NCBI GenBank assembly: GCA_038025085.1
Contig: CM076147.1
Coordinates: 2,423,001-2,487,000 of the forward strand
From: Tetragonia tetragonoides
Taxonomy: Eukaryota; Streptophyta; Magnoliopsida; Caryophyllales; Aizoaceae
DNA: 64,000 bases
Direction of reading: 5' to 3'
Translations under genes and position numbers: made by a program
The notes under the pieces: generated by a model
Seen by the model: only the letters and a program-made list of their open reading frames with translations
What the model was told of the DNA's origin: nothing
The model's database searches: none
Part shown: positions 48,071 to 59,391 of the stretch, piece after piece
Position numbering within the stretch: position 1 is the first letter of the stretch
Layout: every line of letters begins with the position of its first letter

Positions 48071-48456
48071 CTAAGCGTGTAACTGTCATGCCAAAGGACA
48101 TGCAGCTAGCTAGAAGGATCAGGACTGAACATGCTTAAACCTGTTTACACTACACATGACTGGATTTGCTTTAAGTATTCTACGTTGAAAGGTTCTTATG
48201 GTAGTATTTAGGTTTTAGTTACATGTAGAAAAATTATCATTCTACATAATACTATCTTATTGTTTTGTGTGATTGTTATCCTTAGTCTTTAGAATTACTA
48301 ATGTAACTCTGATTGTGATTGCAATGTTATTGATATTGTTTTTTTCATGAATATTTATTTTTGTGGTTGTTATTGTTCCTCGCTTACTTCTACCACCATC
48401 ATTATCATCATAATTTACAGACCTCGCCCCTTGCAAGATCAAACAACCTAAGAACT

Positions 48457-48592
48457 ACTCATCTGTCCCACCCTTGCATACAAGCGAGCCAGAGAAATAG
48501 TCAATGTGATCGACGGTGAATACCCTTGGTTATGAACCCAAAAAAAAATAAAAAAATAAAAAAATAAAAAAATAAATAAAAAAAATAAAAAA
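48457..48592 (+). mobile_element. Short poly(A)-ended retroposon
   Basis: A 136-base insertion ends in an A-rich AAAATA-type tail (48540-48592) and is flanked by the 12-bp duplication AACCTAAGAACT (48445-48456 and 48593-48604). Units A and B have one uninterrupted copy of this site. No RNA polymerase III boxes are evident, so a 5'-truncated LINE end is more likely than a SINE. Confidence 0.75.
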
Positions 48593-48688
48593 AACCTAAG
48601 AACTCACGCCATATCATATTGCAGGTTCTTCACATATCACTCTCTATGTTTATCTGAAAGGAAGCCAAAGGTTATTGAGTAAGCATGG

Positions 48689-49077
48689 TGTTTCGGGGGG
48701 TTGTATTCTGGAGTAGTGTCGATCCGTCATTCCGAAGTGGGGCCTTCGACATACCTGCAAGACAAGATAAACTAGCCTCAGGGGTGGGTGAGGAATTCCC
48801 CCTCCAATGGTCAAGTTAGCTCTCATGAAGGTGTGTATAAGAAGAGATAGAGTGGTAGAGAGAGTGTCTGAGAGGTTAGAGAATATCTTGCCTCATAGGA
48901 GGATCTTATACTAGTAGTGGAGTTAGGTCAAGACTTTGGGCTTGCCCTTTGATTGGGCCCAACTTAGCTAGAAGCCCAATTACAGCCCCCCAATCATTAA
49001 TCCCCAAGCTTACGAAGCTAATAGGTACTAGGAGGTTCGTGGGCTTAGTCCAGTGGGCTTGTGAGAGTCCCTTTACA
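48689..49077. repeat. Left LTR of the minisatellite element
   Basis: It starts TGTTTCGGGGGGTTGTATTC and ends GAGAGTCCCTTTACA. A second partial copy of its end (TCCCCAAGCTTACG ... AATAGGTACTAGGAG) follows at 49090-49140. Confidence 0.75.
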
Positions 49078-49469
49078 TGCTTCTAATCATTAGTCCCCAA
49101 GCTTACGGAGCTAATAGGTACTAGGAGATTCGTGAGCTTAACTGGATTGGTATCTTTAAGTTTTTAAGCCATGTGTGTGTTGTTTTCCTGATAGCGTCCT
49201 TTAATACTCCATGTTTCCTTGAGGAGCAAAATAGCACAATTGCGTAAAGCTTGCCTCATTTTTCCTTTTTATCTGTTTCGGGACTTAATAGTCGCCTTTA
49301 TCCTTGTCTTTTTTCCTTGGCCAGTATTTTGCGACCTTAACCGAGTTTTGCGACCTTAGGTGAATTTTGTGACCTTGGGAGGACATCTCGGCCCTGACTG
49401 ACTTCTCGCACCTTTAATCCGCTTTTTTGATATGTTGTCCTTGGCTGGCGACCTTAGTTGATAATATCT

Positions 49470-49790
49470 GGCCCCTTAGGGTCATCTTGGCCATAGCCGA
49501 TAATTTCTTGCCGCTTAGGGTCATCTCGGCCTTAGCCGGTAATTTCTGGCCGCTTAGCGTCATCTCGGCTTTAGTCGGAAATTTCTGGCCCTTTAGGGTC
49601 ATCTCGACCTTAGCCGGTAAATTCTGGCCCTTTAGTGTCATCTCGGCTTTAGCCGGTAATTTCTGGGCCCTTAGTGTCATCTCGGCTTTAGCCGGTAATT
49701 TCTGGGCCCTTAGGGTCATCTCGACTTTAGCCGGTAGGTAATTTCTAGCCCCTTTAGGGTCATCTCAGCCTTTGCCGGTAATTTTGCGAC
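49470..49790. repeat. Minisatellite 1, 39-bp unit
   Basis: GTCATCTCGGC begins at 49481, 49520, 49559, 49598, 49637, 49676, 49715 and 49759. The 39-base period equals 13 codons, so long open frames exist on both strands by periodicity. They are not convincing genes. Confidence 0.9.
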
Positions 49791-49799
49791 CTTAGCCGA

Positions 49800-49970
49800 C
49801 TTCCCTTAGGGGTTGGGCCCTTGGCTGGTAATTTTGCGACTTTAGTTGACTTTCCAACCCCTTAGGGCTGCTTTGGACTTGGCCGGTAATTTTGCGACTT
49901 TAGTCGACTTTCCAACCCCTTAGGGATGCTTTGGACTTGGCCGGTAATTTTACGACTTTAGGTTGTCCGA
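49800..49970. repeat. Minisatellite 2, 58-bp unit
   Basis: GGTAATTTTGCGAC begins at 49827, 49885 and 49943 (last with one change). The intervening sequence includes TTTCCAACCCCTTAGGG. It shares the GGCCGGTAATTT element with minisatellite 1. Confidence 0.8.
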
Positions 49971-50359
49971 CTTTGGCCAGCTCAGGCTGCCGGTCGGGAT
50001 GAAGTTGGACCCTCATCTTCCGTTCCTTAACAACCTTCTGGGGAATTCTAACGGGAGTCTATGTTATGTGTTTATGTTTTGTGTTTGCAAGTTAGCGTGT
50101 GGTTTTCGTTGAACTCTTGTATGTTAATTCCTACTGCTATTTGTATGCTGTGTCTCTTAATTTAAAGGACCTAATCTTTTTAAGCTCGTTTGTTCCTTGT
50201 ACCAATTTTATTTATGTATGTCAATTCTTATTGAACTTAATTCGCATGTTTACTATGATGAGGTATGTCCGGCAAATTCATTTGACTTAACATTTTCAAG
50301 CTCGTCTGTTAACATTTTCAAGCTCGTCTGTTACTTAGATGGCGTGTGTTGCTCTTTTC

Positions 50360-50700
50360 TTGCTGCCTTGACCGGCTTTCTTGCGTTCCCTTGGGATCGA
50401 CTTTCTTGCGGCCTTGGCCGACTTTCAGCGACCCTTTTTGGTCGGCTTTCTTGCGGCCTTGGCCGGCTTTCTGCGACCACTTTTGGCCGGCTTTCTTGCG
50501 ATCCCTTGGGATCGGCTTTCTTGCGGCCTTGCCCGACTTTCTTCCGATCCCTTGGGATCGACTTTCTTGCGGCTTTGGCAGACTTTCTGCGACCACTGTT
50601 GGTCGGCTTTCTTGCGATCCCTTGGGATCGTCTTTCTTGTGGCCTTGGCCGATTTTTGTGACCTTTTGAGGTCATCTCGGCCTTAGCCGGTATTGTGGCC
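50360..50700. repeat. Minisatellite 3, alternating 21/24-25-bp spacing
   Basis: CTTTC of a GGCTTTCTTGCG module occurs 12 times (50376 to 50632). Steps are mostly 21 alternating with 24 or 25 bases. Confidence 0.85.
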
Positions 50701-51769
50701 TTAGCTGGCAGTGTTGTCTTAGCTGGTAAGTGCCATAACCTTTCTCGCAGCTCTTAGACCTGTTGAATCTTTGTTGCCTACAAAATTTATTAGTAACTGA
50801 CAAAGATAAAAATCATAATATTCATTATTCCATGTGTCATTACACTTGTTAATGTATGAAAATGAGATTCACGTGGACACTTCTCAATTTTTGTGGCATA
50901 CTTATCTCGAAGTATAATGAGTTGCCATCGACGTCCTTCACTTATTAATTTTTATTTTTATTTTTATTTTTATTTATTATTATTTATTATTTATTTATTT
51001 TATTTTTTTTATTTGATTTGCCACAAGATAGTTGTCCGCCAATTGATATGTCATGATGCAGTTTAAAGCCTTATTTGAACACTGAATTGTAGATGCCTAA
51101 CCAGCCATCCAATAGCCTTTTATCAAGATCAACTTGTATAACAAACTTCATATTGTCAATTTAACGCGTATGATAAATTTAGCATATATTCTGTTTCTGG
51201 GTTTTGACTCAGTTTATCACTTAGGGAAATTCAAGTGGTGTGTTGATATTCAAATAGTTCGTTTCCTCTGTTGAACTTTCAAATAAAGAGATATTGGCCT
51301 TTTAATATCTTAGAGTTGGCAGGTTCCTTGCTCGTAGTCCGCAATCTATCTAATTGGTTGCCCCGCTATCACTCAGTGACTCAATTTTGTATACTTTAAA
51401 TATTAGACAAGATAGTCCTCACTTAACTGGGGCAATTGTACTAAGCATATATTTTTACCCTACCAGCACTTGAACACATATGACACTCTAAGGCATTTTG
51501 TCCGGCATGTGGCATGCAATCTTAAACTTTTGACACTTTTAAGGAAACTTTGAGACTTCACTGTGAGTATATTTGAAGACTTATCACTAATGGATGACAA
51601 CTCACAAAAGTCTTTATTGTCTTATTATTACTATTTTATTTTATTATATTATTTTCTTTTCCATATGCCAAATGACGCTATTTGTAATTGAAGTTGGGAA
51701 TATAACTAAGTAATCATACTATGTGCATTCAAAAGCTAAATGGCAATCAGAATTGCTTACTTATTTGCC

Positions 51770-52115
51770 AGCCGGGCGATGAATGCCAGCCGAGTTATGT
51801 TCGCCAACCGAGCTATGTTCGCTAACCGAGCTATATTTGCCAGCCGAGCTATGTTTGCCAACCGAGCTTGTTTACCAGCCGAGTAATATTTGCCAGCCGA
51901 GCTATGTTTGCCAGCCAAGCTTGGTCGCCAATGGACCTATGTTTGTCAACCGAGCTTGTTTACCAGCCGAGCAATATTTGCCAACCGAGCTATATTCGCC
52001 AACCGAGCTATGTTTGCCAGCCGAGCTTGTTTGCCAGCCGAGCTATATTTGCCAGCCGAGCTTGGTCGCCAACTGACCTATGTTTGCCAACCGGGCTTGT
52101 TTACCCGCCGAGCAA
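51770..52115. repeat. Minisatellite 4, 18-bp unit
   Basis: About 18 copies of a unit like TATGTTTGCCAGCCGAGC, at 51790, 51808, 51826, 51844 and so on. The period of 18 is six codons and yields hexapeptide-repeat frames that I regard as non-coding. Confidence 0.9.
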
Positions 52116-52680
52116 TAATTATTTTTTTTTTAAGAATTTTTTTTTTTTTGTTGTTATTGGTGGTTTAGGGACCTAATTTGTTTGTGCTTTTCAATTTATC
52201 TTAACTTGATTTAGGCTTTTTAAGAGACATATTATAAGCATAAGAAAAGTGGAGGCATATTAGCTAGCTGATAGTAAAGCATGTTAATCATTTCCATAAC
52301 TAATATAACCAGGGAGAAGTTACCTCCTTTAAAGATCCGCTTTCCGTCCCTTTGAGCTTTATGCCGGCTTCCTGTCTGCTGGGTTTTCTTGGAAATGAGG
52401 AAGACCTCTCCTTCCGGCGAGTGTCTGGTAGCTTCATCACTCTACCATTTTTGCTCTCCTCTAACTAATTTGCTGTTTTTAGTGAGCTCCCAGTGGACTT
52501 TGCACATCCTAATTGGTGGATCTTCAAGGTTTGGTGGAAAAAGGTGTACTTTTGTTTTGTCGGCCATTTTAGATAGAAAGGTTTTCTGACCTTTATTTCC
52601 TTCGTCGCTATGCCCACCATTTCTCACCTCTTCTCTTCACCACTCACCACTCATCCCCACCAGATGCGGATTCATAGCAA

Positions 52681-53068
52681 CTATTCGGGGGGTTGTATTC
52701 TGGAGTAGTGTCGGTCCGTCATCCCGAAGTGGGGCCTTCGACATACCTGCAAGACAAGACAAACTAGCCTCGGGGGTGGGTAAGGAAGCCCCCCTCCGAT
52801 GGTCAAGTTAGCTCTCATGAAGATATGTATAAGGAAAGATAGAGTGGTAGAGAGAGTGTGAGAGGTTAGAGAATACCTTGTTTCATAGGAGGATCTTGTA
52901 CTAGTAGTGGAGTTAGGTCAAGACTTTGGGCTTGTCCTTAGATTGGGCCCAACTTAGCTAGAAGCCCAATTACAGCCCCCCAATAATTAGTTCCCAAGCT
53001 TACAAAGCTAATAGGTAATAGGAGGTTCGTAAGCTTAGTGCAGTGGGCTTGTGAGAGTCCCCCAATCA
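52681..53068. repeat. Right LTR of the minisatellite element
   Basis: It matches the left LTR throughout with scattered substitutions and ends CCCCCAATCA, followed by the CATGG duplication. The first few bases have diverged. Confidence 0.75.
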
Positions 53069-53147
53069 CATGGTGAGGACATAAGGATTCACTCAGGGCA
53101 AACAAACTCTAATCACAAGATTGAAAACTGCTTAGGCACTATAACTC

Positions 53148-53470
53148 TTAGAATTTGGTTGAGTATCCACCACAGCAAGGTGACCAGATCACACATGACT
53201 TCACAGACTCCTTAAACCATCCCTCTTCTTCTTTCTTCCTTTTTTTTTTTTTCTCTTTTCTCTTTTTGGCAATGTGAAACCGAGGAAGAGGCGCACCCAA
53301 TTTCTGGAAAAATAATTTGAACAAAACTCTCTCAAAGACTCTCCAGTCCATCTTTCTAGAACCATCACACTGAAAAATTGTACCTGTCTCCAACAAGTTT
53401 AAGTAAGGCTGTAAACTCATCTGTCCCCCAATCTCGGGGAGGCCTTCGCAAATGAAGGTTCTAAGAACCC
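53148..53470 (-). pseudogene. L1-type ORF2 relic (unit C)
   Basis: The minus strand reads LHLRRPPRDWG then, in a shifted frame, LNLLETGTIFQCDGSRKMDW, which is similar to the relic at 660-830. Short and frameshifted. Confidence 0.4.
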
Positions 53471-54253
53471 GTTTGCGCTGAATAGAATTCTGTTACACAT
53501 GTAAACCAGAAAGATGGAACACGCGAGGAAACCTCGTACACAGGGGCTGCCCTCCCTTGCATGTATCTTCCCAAATTTCTATCCTCCGCCCAATTCCCAA
53601 CTTCAGCTCAACTAGAGGCAAAAAAACCCGAGGAAACCTGTGCAATAAATTTTCATGGGCTAGCATGTGTCACAGTCGAATCCTGAGCGTCCCACACATT
53701 AGGCTGCAACTCGCATCTACTCCTTATAAGTCAATGCCAATCACTCTCAGTTTCAAGAGGGAGACGATAAAGCTATTCACCAATCAGAGCAACTCTCTTT
53801 TCTTTTTTTCTTTTAGAGGTAGTTTGTGTTATTTCACCCAGCTTCTTGTTTCTATGATGATTTAAGAGGTCAGAGACAGTGATATAAGCAAAGTGACATG
53901 ATAAGCTCGGGTACTCGGCTTTTGAAAACTCTATCCAAATTGATGTCCGCCCAACCCACACCCTGCTAAACCAAAATGCTACTCTTGAACTGAAGTTGAA
54001 CTTCCACAAGAAGTTGCATTCCCAAGTAATTTAGAACATGGTATCAACATCATCCATCTTTCACAATTCAACAATGCACCACAGAAATTAGCCACCAAAA
54101 ACCAAAGAAACAAACAAAGAAAAGGCAAGAGAGATCAAAAATTCAATGCAGAACAAATAGTTTGCCGGTTTCACAAATATTTGCCAATCCCATCGCTTAA
54201 CAGTCGTAACTCTTTGAACTCAAAAATTTATGTTTAGTCCACAAGCTCCAGCA
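53471..54253. repeat. Conserved non-coding block of the unit (C, left part)
   Basis: Bases 53810-54250 match 7255-7790 and 22300-22720. The block is cut at 54253 by the RTE insertion and resumes at 58963. No gene. Confidence 0.5.
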
Positions 54254-54575
54254 ACAACAACAACAACAACTCAGTAAGTATCCCGCCTAGGGCGGGATCT
54301 GGGGAGGTCCAGATGTACGCAGTCTTACCCCTTCAAGTCGCCTAGAAGAGAGACTGTTTCCGAAAGACCCAGAAAAACTTTTTTTTTTTCAAAAACCCTT
54401 TTTTTTTAAAAAAAAAAACAGCAATAAAGAATGATCAAAAGGGCGGTAAACATACTAGCACAAGAACTCACTAATTAACAACATAAAGTGACGGAGACGC
54501 TGCAGGCTATAAACAAAATGAATCGACCTCTAGTACTAGCCAATGCACAACCATAATCTAACGAGGATCCTCTAC

Positions 54576-57512
54576 TCAAATCCTTCTACGCCATAATTTC
54601 CTATTTAGGACCAAGTCCTCGGTGAGATCTAGAAGGGTCAAGTCTTGCCTGATTACCTCTCCCCAAGTCTTCTTCGGGCGTCCTCTTCTTCGTTTACAGT
54701 CACTAAGTGTAATTCTCTCACACCTTCTCACCGGTGCATCTCGATGTCTCCTCCTCACAAGCCCAAGCCACCTAAGCCTTGTTTCTCGCATCTTGTTGTC
54801 AATATCGGTCACTCCCACCTTGCCTCTCAACACTTCATTCCTAATCCTATCTCTTTTTGTAGAGTTGCACATCCATCTAAGCATCCTCATCTCGGTCACC
54901 CGCATCTTCTGCACATGCACCTGCCTCACCGGCCAACACTCCACCCCATATAGCATAGCTGGCCTGATGGTTGTACAGTAAAATTTGCCTTTGAGTTTTA
55001 GTGGGATTTTTCTGTCACATAGAACTCCCGTTGCACTCCTCCACTTTAGCCACCCTGTCCTGATACGATGCGTCACGTCATCATCAATCTCACCGTTGCC
55101 CTGTAAGATTGAACCGAGATATTTGAAACAATCCCTCTTCGGTACTACTTCAGTACCAATCTTAATCTCCATATCCGAGTCAACCCCATCTCCTGTAAAC
55201 TTGCATTCCAAGTACTCGGTCTTTGTCCTACTTAACTTAAATCCCTTTGACTCTAGTGTATCCCGCCAAAGTTCTAGTTTGGCATTAACACCTTCTCTAG
55301 TCTCGTCTATCAAAACAATGTCGTCGGCAAACAACATACACCAAGGCACATCCCCCTGAATAGTCTTAGTGAGCTCATCCATAACAGTTGCAAATAAAAA
55401 GGGACTCAACGCTGACCCTTGATGTAACCCAATATCTATAGAAAATTGCTCAGTGTCCCCTCCTGTAGTCCTGACCCTAGTCCTCACTCCTTCATACATA
55501 TCCTTAATCACTCGAATATATGCGACTGGGACCCCCTTGGATTCCAAGCACCTCCACATAACTTCCCTGGGTACCCTGTCATACGCCTTCTCCAAATCAA
55601 TGAAAACCATGTGCAAGTCCCTTTGTCTATCCCTGTAGTACTCCATAGAACGACGAATCAGATGGATCACTTCTGTTGTTGACCTCCCTGGCATGAAACC
55701 GAATTGGTTCTCCGAGATAAGGGTACTCTTCCTTAGTCTCCTCTCAATAACTCTCTCCCATAGCTTCATGGTGTGACTGAGTAGTTTAATACCTCTATAG
55801 TTGTTGCAGCTTTGAATATCTCCTTTGTTCTTGTATAGAGGAATCAATGTGCTGAGCCGCCACTCCTCCGGCATCCTTGCAGATTTGAGGATCATGTTGA
55901 AAAGCCTAACTAACCACAATAAACCTTCTTCCCCCAAACTCTTCCATACCTCTATGGGTATCTCATCTGGTCCTACTGCCTTTCCACTCTTCATCGTCCT
56001 CATGGCCCCTTTAATTTCTTCCTTCGTAACACGGCGACAAAAGCTGTAGTTACGGTGTAGCTCGGATGTACTTAGATCACCCAACGAAATGTCTACGTCT
56101 CCTACATTGTTAAAAAGCTCATTGAAACACCCATGCCACCTCCTCTTGATGTCCGCTTCGTCCACAAGAACTCGTCCCGCCTCATCCTTAATACAACGAA
56201 CTTGGTCCAGGTCCCTAGTCTTCCTCTCCCTAGCTCTCGCCAACCTGTAAACTTCCTGTTCTCCCTCCTTAGTAGCCAACCTTTGGTACAAGCTCTCATA
56301 GGCTTTACTTTTGGCTTCTGCTACTGATCTCTTTGCCTTTTTCTTCGCCGCTCTGTATACTTCTCTCTTCTCCACCCTTTCCTCATCTACAATGCTATCC
56401 ATTAAGGCTTTATAGGCCACCTTCTTCGCCTTCACCCTGTTTTGAATGTCCTCACTCCACCACCAGGATTCCTTCTTGCTACTTCCTATCCCTCTTGCAA
56501 CTCCTAAGGTCTCCTTTGCCGCATTTCTAATGAGATCCGCCACCCCTGTCCACATTTGACTCGCATTTCCTTCTCTTTTCCATATGCTATCCGACTCAAC
56601 CTTGGCCTTAAATTGACCCCCCAAGGTTCCTCTAAGATTCCACCACTTGATTTTGGTGCAATTGTATGCACTTCTCTTTCTCTTCCACCCCTTCATCTTA
56701 AAGTCTAAAACGACCATCCTATGTTGGGTGGACACACACGCACCTGGTAAAACCTTGCAATCCATGCACAATCCTCGATCTCCAAGCCTAACAAGAATGT
56801 AATCAATTTGGGTCTTAGCGATGCCGCTCCTAAAAGTGACTAGGTGTTCTTCTCTTTTGTTGTAGAAGGAGTTGGTTACCATTAGGTCATACGCAGTTGA
56901 AAAATCTAATACCGACGTGCCACCCTCATTCCTAACTCCATACCCAAAACCTCCATGTGCACCCATATTACCATCCGGAGTAGCCCCTACATGTCCATTG
57001 AAATCTCCTCCTATAAAGAGTTTCTCTCTAGGGGGAAACTGCTGAATAACCTCATCTAACTCCTCCCAAAAACGACGCCTAAGGTGCATATCCAACCCTG
57101 CTTGCGGTGCATAAGCACAAATGACATTGAAGGTCTCCCCCTTCACCACAACCTTGATAGACATGATCCTATCATTGATTCTCTTTACCTCTACAACATG
57201 TTGTTTAAGCTCCTTATCGACTAAGATCCCGACCCCATTCCGTTGACTCGAACACCCTGAATACCAAAGTTTGTATCCATTGATCTCTTTTGCCTTGGCG
57301 CCTGATCACCTCGTCTCCTGGACACACACTATATTAACCTTATATTTTTCTAAAACCTCCACTAACTCTAGAGTTTTTCCCGTGAGTGTCCCTACATTCC
57401 ATGTTCCAAACCGCAGTCTGTTTGCCCCAACTCTCTCCCTGTGCGACCCAAAGCTCACCGGAGGATTGGCCCTAACTCTATCAATAGACCTCACAGACGC
57501 CACACCGACCAA
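54576..57512 (-). pseudogene. RTE endonuclease/reverse transcriptase, one nonsense codon
   Basis: About 979 codons. The apurinic-type endonuclease starts with RLRFGTWNVGTLTGK and includes [10 protein letters not shown] and IDYILVR. The reverse transcriptase includes [33 protein letters not shown] and the catalytic FADD. The C-terminus has [11 protein letters not shown] and ends at a stop at 54576. The only visible defect is TGA at 57306-57308, directly after VCVQETR, where related elements have tryptophan. From 57305 to 57164 the frame is open and in register. An internal ATG at 57164 would give an 862-residue protein lacking the first part of the endonuclease. Confidence 0.88.
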
Positions 57513-57614
57513 GAGGGAGGATCAAGCAGTTAACTCAGAATAAAAATTTGAAAAGCCATGAAACTAAGTAGTACTAGCACACCCAAAGGTTAGATAACGC
57601 AAAAACGTAGCTAT

Positions 57615-57980
57615 TTAGCAACCAATTCTATGCGTGCAAACAAAGTTTACTAACAATAGTAGTAATTGTACTAGCACTAACAATACTAATAATAGGATAA
57701 TAATTACAATAGTAATAATAATTATAGTAATAACACTAATAATAATAATACTAATAAATATAGTACTAGTAATACTGACAAATACCACAACAGCTGCAAC
57801 AAACAAACACTAATAGTACTACTTATAAATACAACCGAAAACAGTTGTACCACTGACTTAATACTAGTAGTGGCAACACTATTGGTTAAATAATGCTACT
57901 GCTACTTTTATAGTGATACTAACACTAACAACCCTACTAATACTAGTGATAAAAATAATACTAAATATGCTATAGATACA
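57615..57980. repeat. AAT/ACT-rich imperfect trinucleotide repeat
   Basis: Dispersed AATAAT, ACTAAT and ACTAGT units, inside the 5' region of the RTE insertion. No coding sequence. Confidence 0.6.
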
Positions 57981-58427
57981 AACAACGACACACACAGAAA
58001 CAAATATAAATGTTACTGGGTTCCACTTAAAGAAATAGTTTCCGAAAAGCAATACCAAGTAACCAACTTCACGTGCTTGGGTCAGCGAAGTCAACAACAA
58101 GCATACATAAATAACAGAGTGAGGGTCAAACCAGAGCACAAAAGAGGTCTGACTGAAAATAAATAACAGAGTGAGGTTCTGACTGGTGGATAGGGGTACG
58201 CCGGTGCTTACCACGGCGCTACTACCTGTTTCCGGCGGGGTTTGAACCGGACAGCGGACGATGGCTCAACAGAATGCTGGACGCTTCTCCTCCCACCGCT
58301 GCGTGGGCTGTTGTTTGTATCGTCGAGCTCAACTTTCCAGATCAAGAAGTCAAGGTCGTCGGGCTCGCGATCTCAGACCCGTTCTCCGGCTACGTTCCCG
58401 TGTTCCCAGCCACTCGCCGATGTTGCT

Positions 58428-58548
58428 CCCCGGCGATGAAGTTTCGCCTGTGCACAAAAGAAGCCTCCGACAAATGATCGGAGGTCTAATAACCTCTAGT
58501 GGGTCGGGCTGGTTTTGGGTCAGCGACCCGACCTTGGAGAGAGGGCTA

Positions 58549-58598
<50 letters not shown>

Positions 58599-58962
58599 AG
58601 GAGAGAGAGAGAGAGAGAGAGAGAGCTAGAGCGAGGAGAGTTAGAGAGAGAAAATTTGAGAGAGAGAGAGGGAGGTCGCGCACTCGAGAGCTGTACGCTA
58701 GAGAGAGAAAGTGCGAGATCTAGTACTTTACCTTGTTTCGCCGGCGATGAAGTGTCGCCGGTGCACAATTGAAGCCTCCGACGAATGATCGGAGGTCTGC
58801 TCTGCCTCTACTGAGGTCGGCGGTCACCGACCTTTGTAAGGCAGTCGGCGATCACCGGCCTTTGAGAGAGGTCGAGAGGGAGAGAGAGAGGGAGAGAGAG
58901 AGAGAGAGGGAGAGAGAAAGGGAGAGAGAGAGAGAGAGAGGGAGAGAGAGGGAGCTCTCGGA
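58428..58962 (-). repeat. Two tandem monomers with GA tracts in the RTE 5' region
   Basis: CCGGCGATGAAGT starts at about 58431 and 58741. Each is followed by GCCTCCGAC(A/G)AATGATCGGAGG (a 7-bp hairpin) and then a GA tract (58551-58627 and 58871-58951). The period is about 308-310 bases. The position upstream of the LINE frame suggests promoter monomers, by analogy with other LINEs. Confidence 0.65.
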
Positions 58963-59391
58963 CCAGCATTTTTAACAATGTCATAAAATCCCATAAAAGC
59001 ACAAGTTAAAGGCAAACAGCATAGTTTAAAGGAGATATCAATCAATACATGAAGTTGTAATTTAACAAAGGAAACTCAAAAAATGTAACCAATCAACTAA
59101 ACCTTGGAACGGGAAGAATAACACTACTCCAATACTCTCTAAAATTCAGCACATTAACTCAATTTAGAAACAATTTCAAAGAAAGATAGGACATTAATCA
59201 ACTGACTGAAAACAAACTCTGACTTGGTAAACTGATATCAAAACAGCTACACATGCAGTAAATAAATCTGAAAATATTCTAAAATACTACAGTACTAATT
59301 GAATAAAACTCAAAGCGTCAGCAATACCATTCCAAATTTGATGATACATGAAAAAATTCTAGCAGAAATGTGAACACCTTGCTTCTAATTT
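58963..59391. repeat. Conserved non-coding block of the unit (C, right part)
   Basis: It matches 22720-23040 and part of 7790-7980, including the decayed exon border CCAAG|GTTTAG near 59103. No open frame. Confidence 0.5.

Larger units (their letters stand above)
43885..48138 (+). pseudogene. Histone H3.3-like gene copy C, split by a gypsy element
   Basis: The 5' part (43885-44232) encodes H3 to 'IHAK', and the 3' part resumes at 48076 and ends with a stop at 48136-48138. The 5-bp sequence CTAAG at 44228-44232 is repeated at 48071-48075 as the target duplication. Extra changes include Pro16Ala, Arg17Thr, Thr58Ile, Asp81Gly and a final RTEHA. Arg26 is retained, unlike copy B. The TATA box and most of the leader found in A and B are missing because of a rearrangement at about 43838. 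The interrupted frame would end two codons into the LTR. Confidence 0.9.
48689..53068. mobile_element. Non-coding LTR element with minisatellite interior
   Basis: Direct LTRs at 48689-49077 and about 52681-53068 are flanked by CATGG (48684-48688 and 53069-53073). Unit B has an intact CATGGTGAGGAC at the same site. No gag or pol frame is present and the interior is about 3.6 kb. It consists of at least four separate minisatellite arrays plus AT-rich spacers. The expected initiator-Met primer site is not seen next to either LTR, so orientation is undecided. It fits the large non-autonomous retroelement class. Confidence 0.8.
54254..58962 (-). mobile_element. RTE-clade LINE, nearly full length
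   Basis: The element lies on the minus strand. A 5' region spans about 57545-58962, one endonuclease-RT frame 54576-57512, and a 3' end of CAA repeats (TTG repeats on its own strand) at 54254-54270. CCAGCA borders it at 54248-54253 and 58963-58968 and matches the single CCAGCATTTTTAAC site of unit B (22720). The TTG-repeat tail and single EN-RT frame are typical of plant RTE elements. The 5' region holds two ~308-bp monomers with GA tracts. Confidence 0.85.

Noticed and set aside
47887..48138. Possible LTR-H3 fusion gene
   Set aside because: The frame joins LTR sequence to the last 21 H3 codons by chance. It lacks the histone fold.
48457..48592. A tRNA-derived SINE
   Set aside because: No A or B box is visible. 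The poly(A) tail and 12-bp duplication fit a truncated LINE end better.
49414..49741. Open frames on both strands with 13-residue repeats
   Set aside because: They arise because the 39-bp minisatellite period is a multiple of three. No start context or non-repeat coding flank exists.
50318..50686. Several overlapping repeat-rich open frames
   Set aside because: Minisatellite 3 leaves up to five frames open at once, which is a composition effect.
51783..52176. Hexapeptide-repeat open frames
   Set aside because: The 18-bp minisatellite leaves three frames open. There is no gene evidence.
58261..59045. Arg-Glu or Leu-Ser rich frames
   Set aside because: They are translations of GA tracts in the RTE 5' region.
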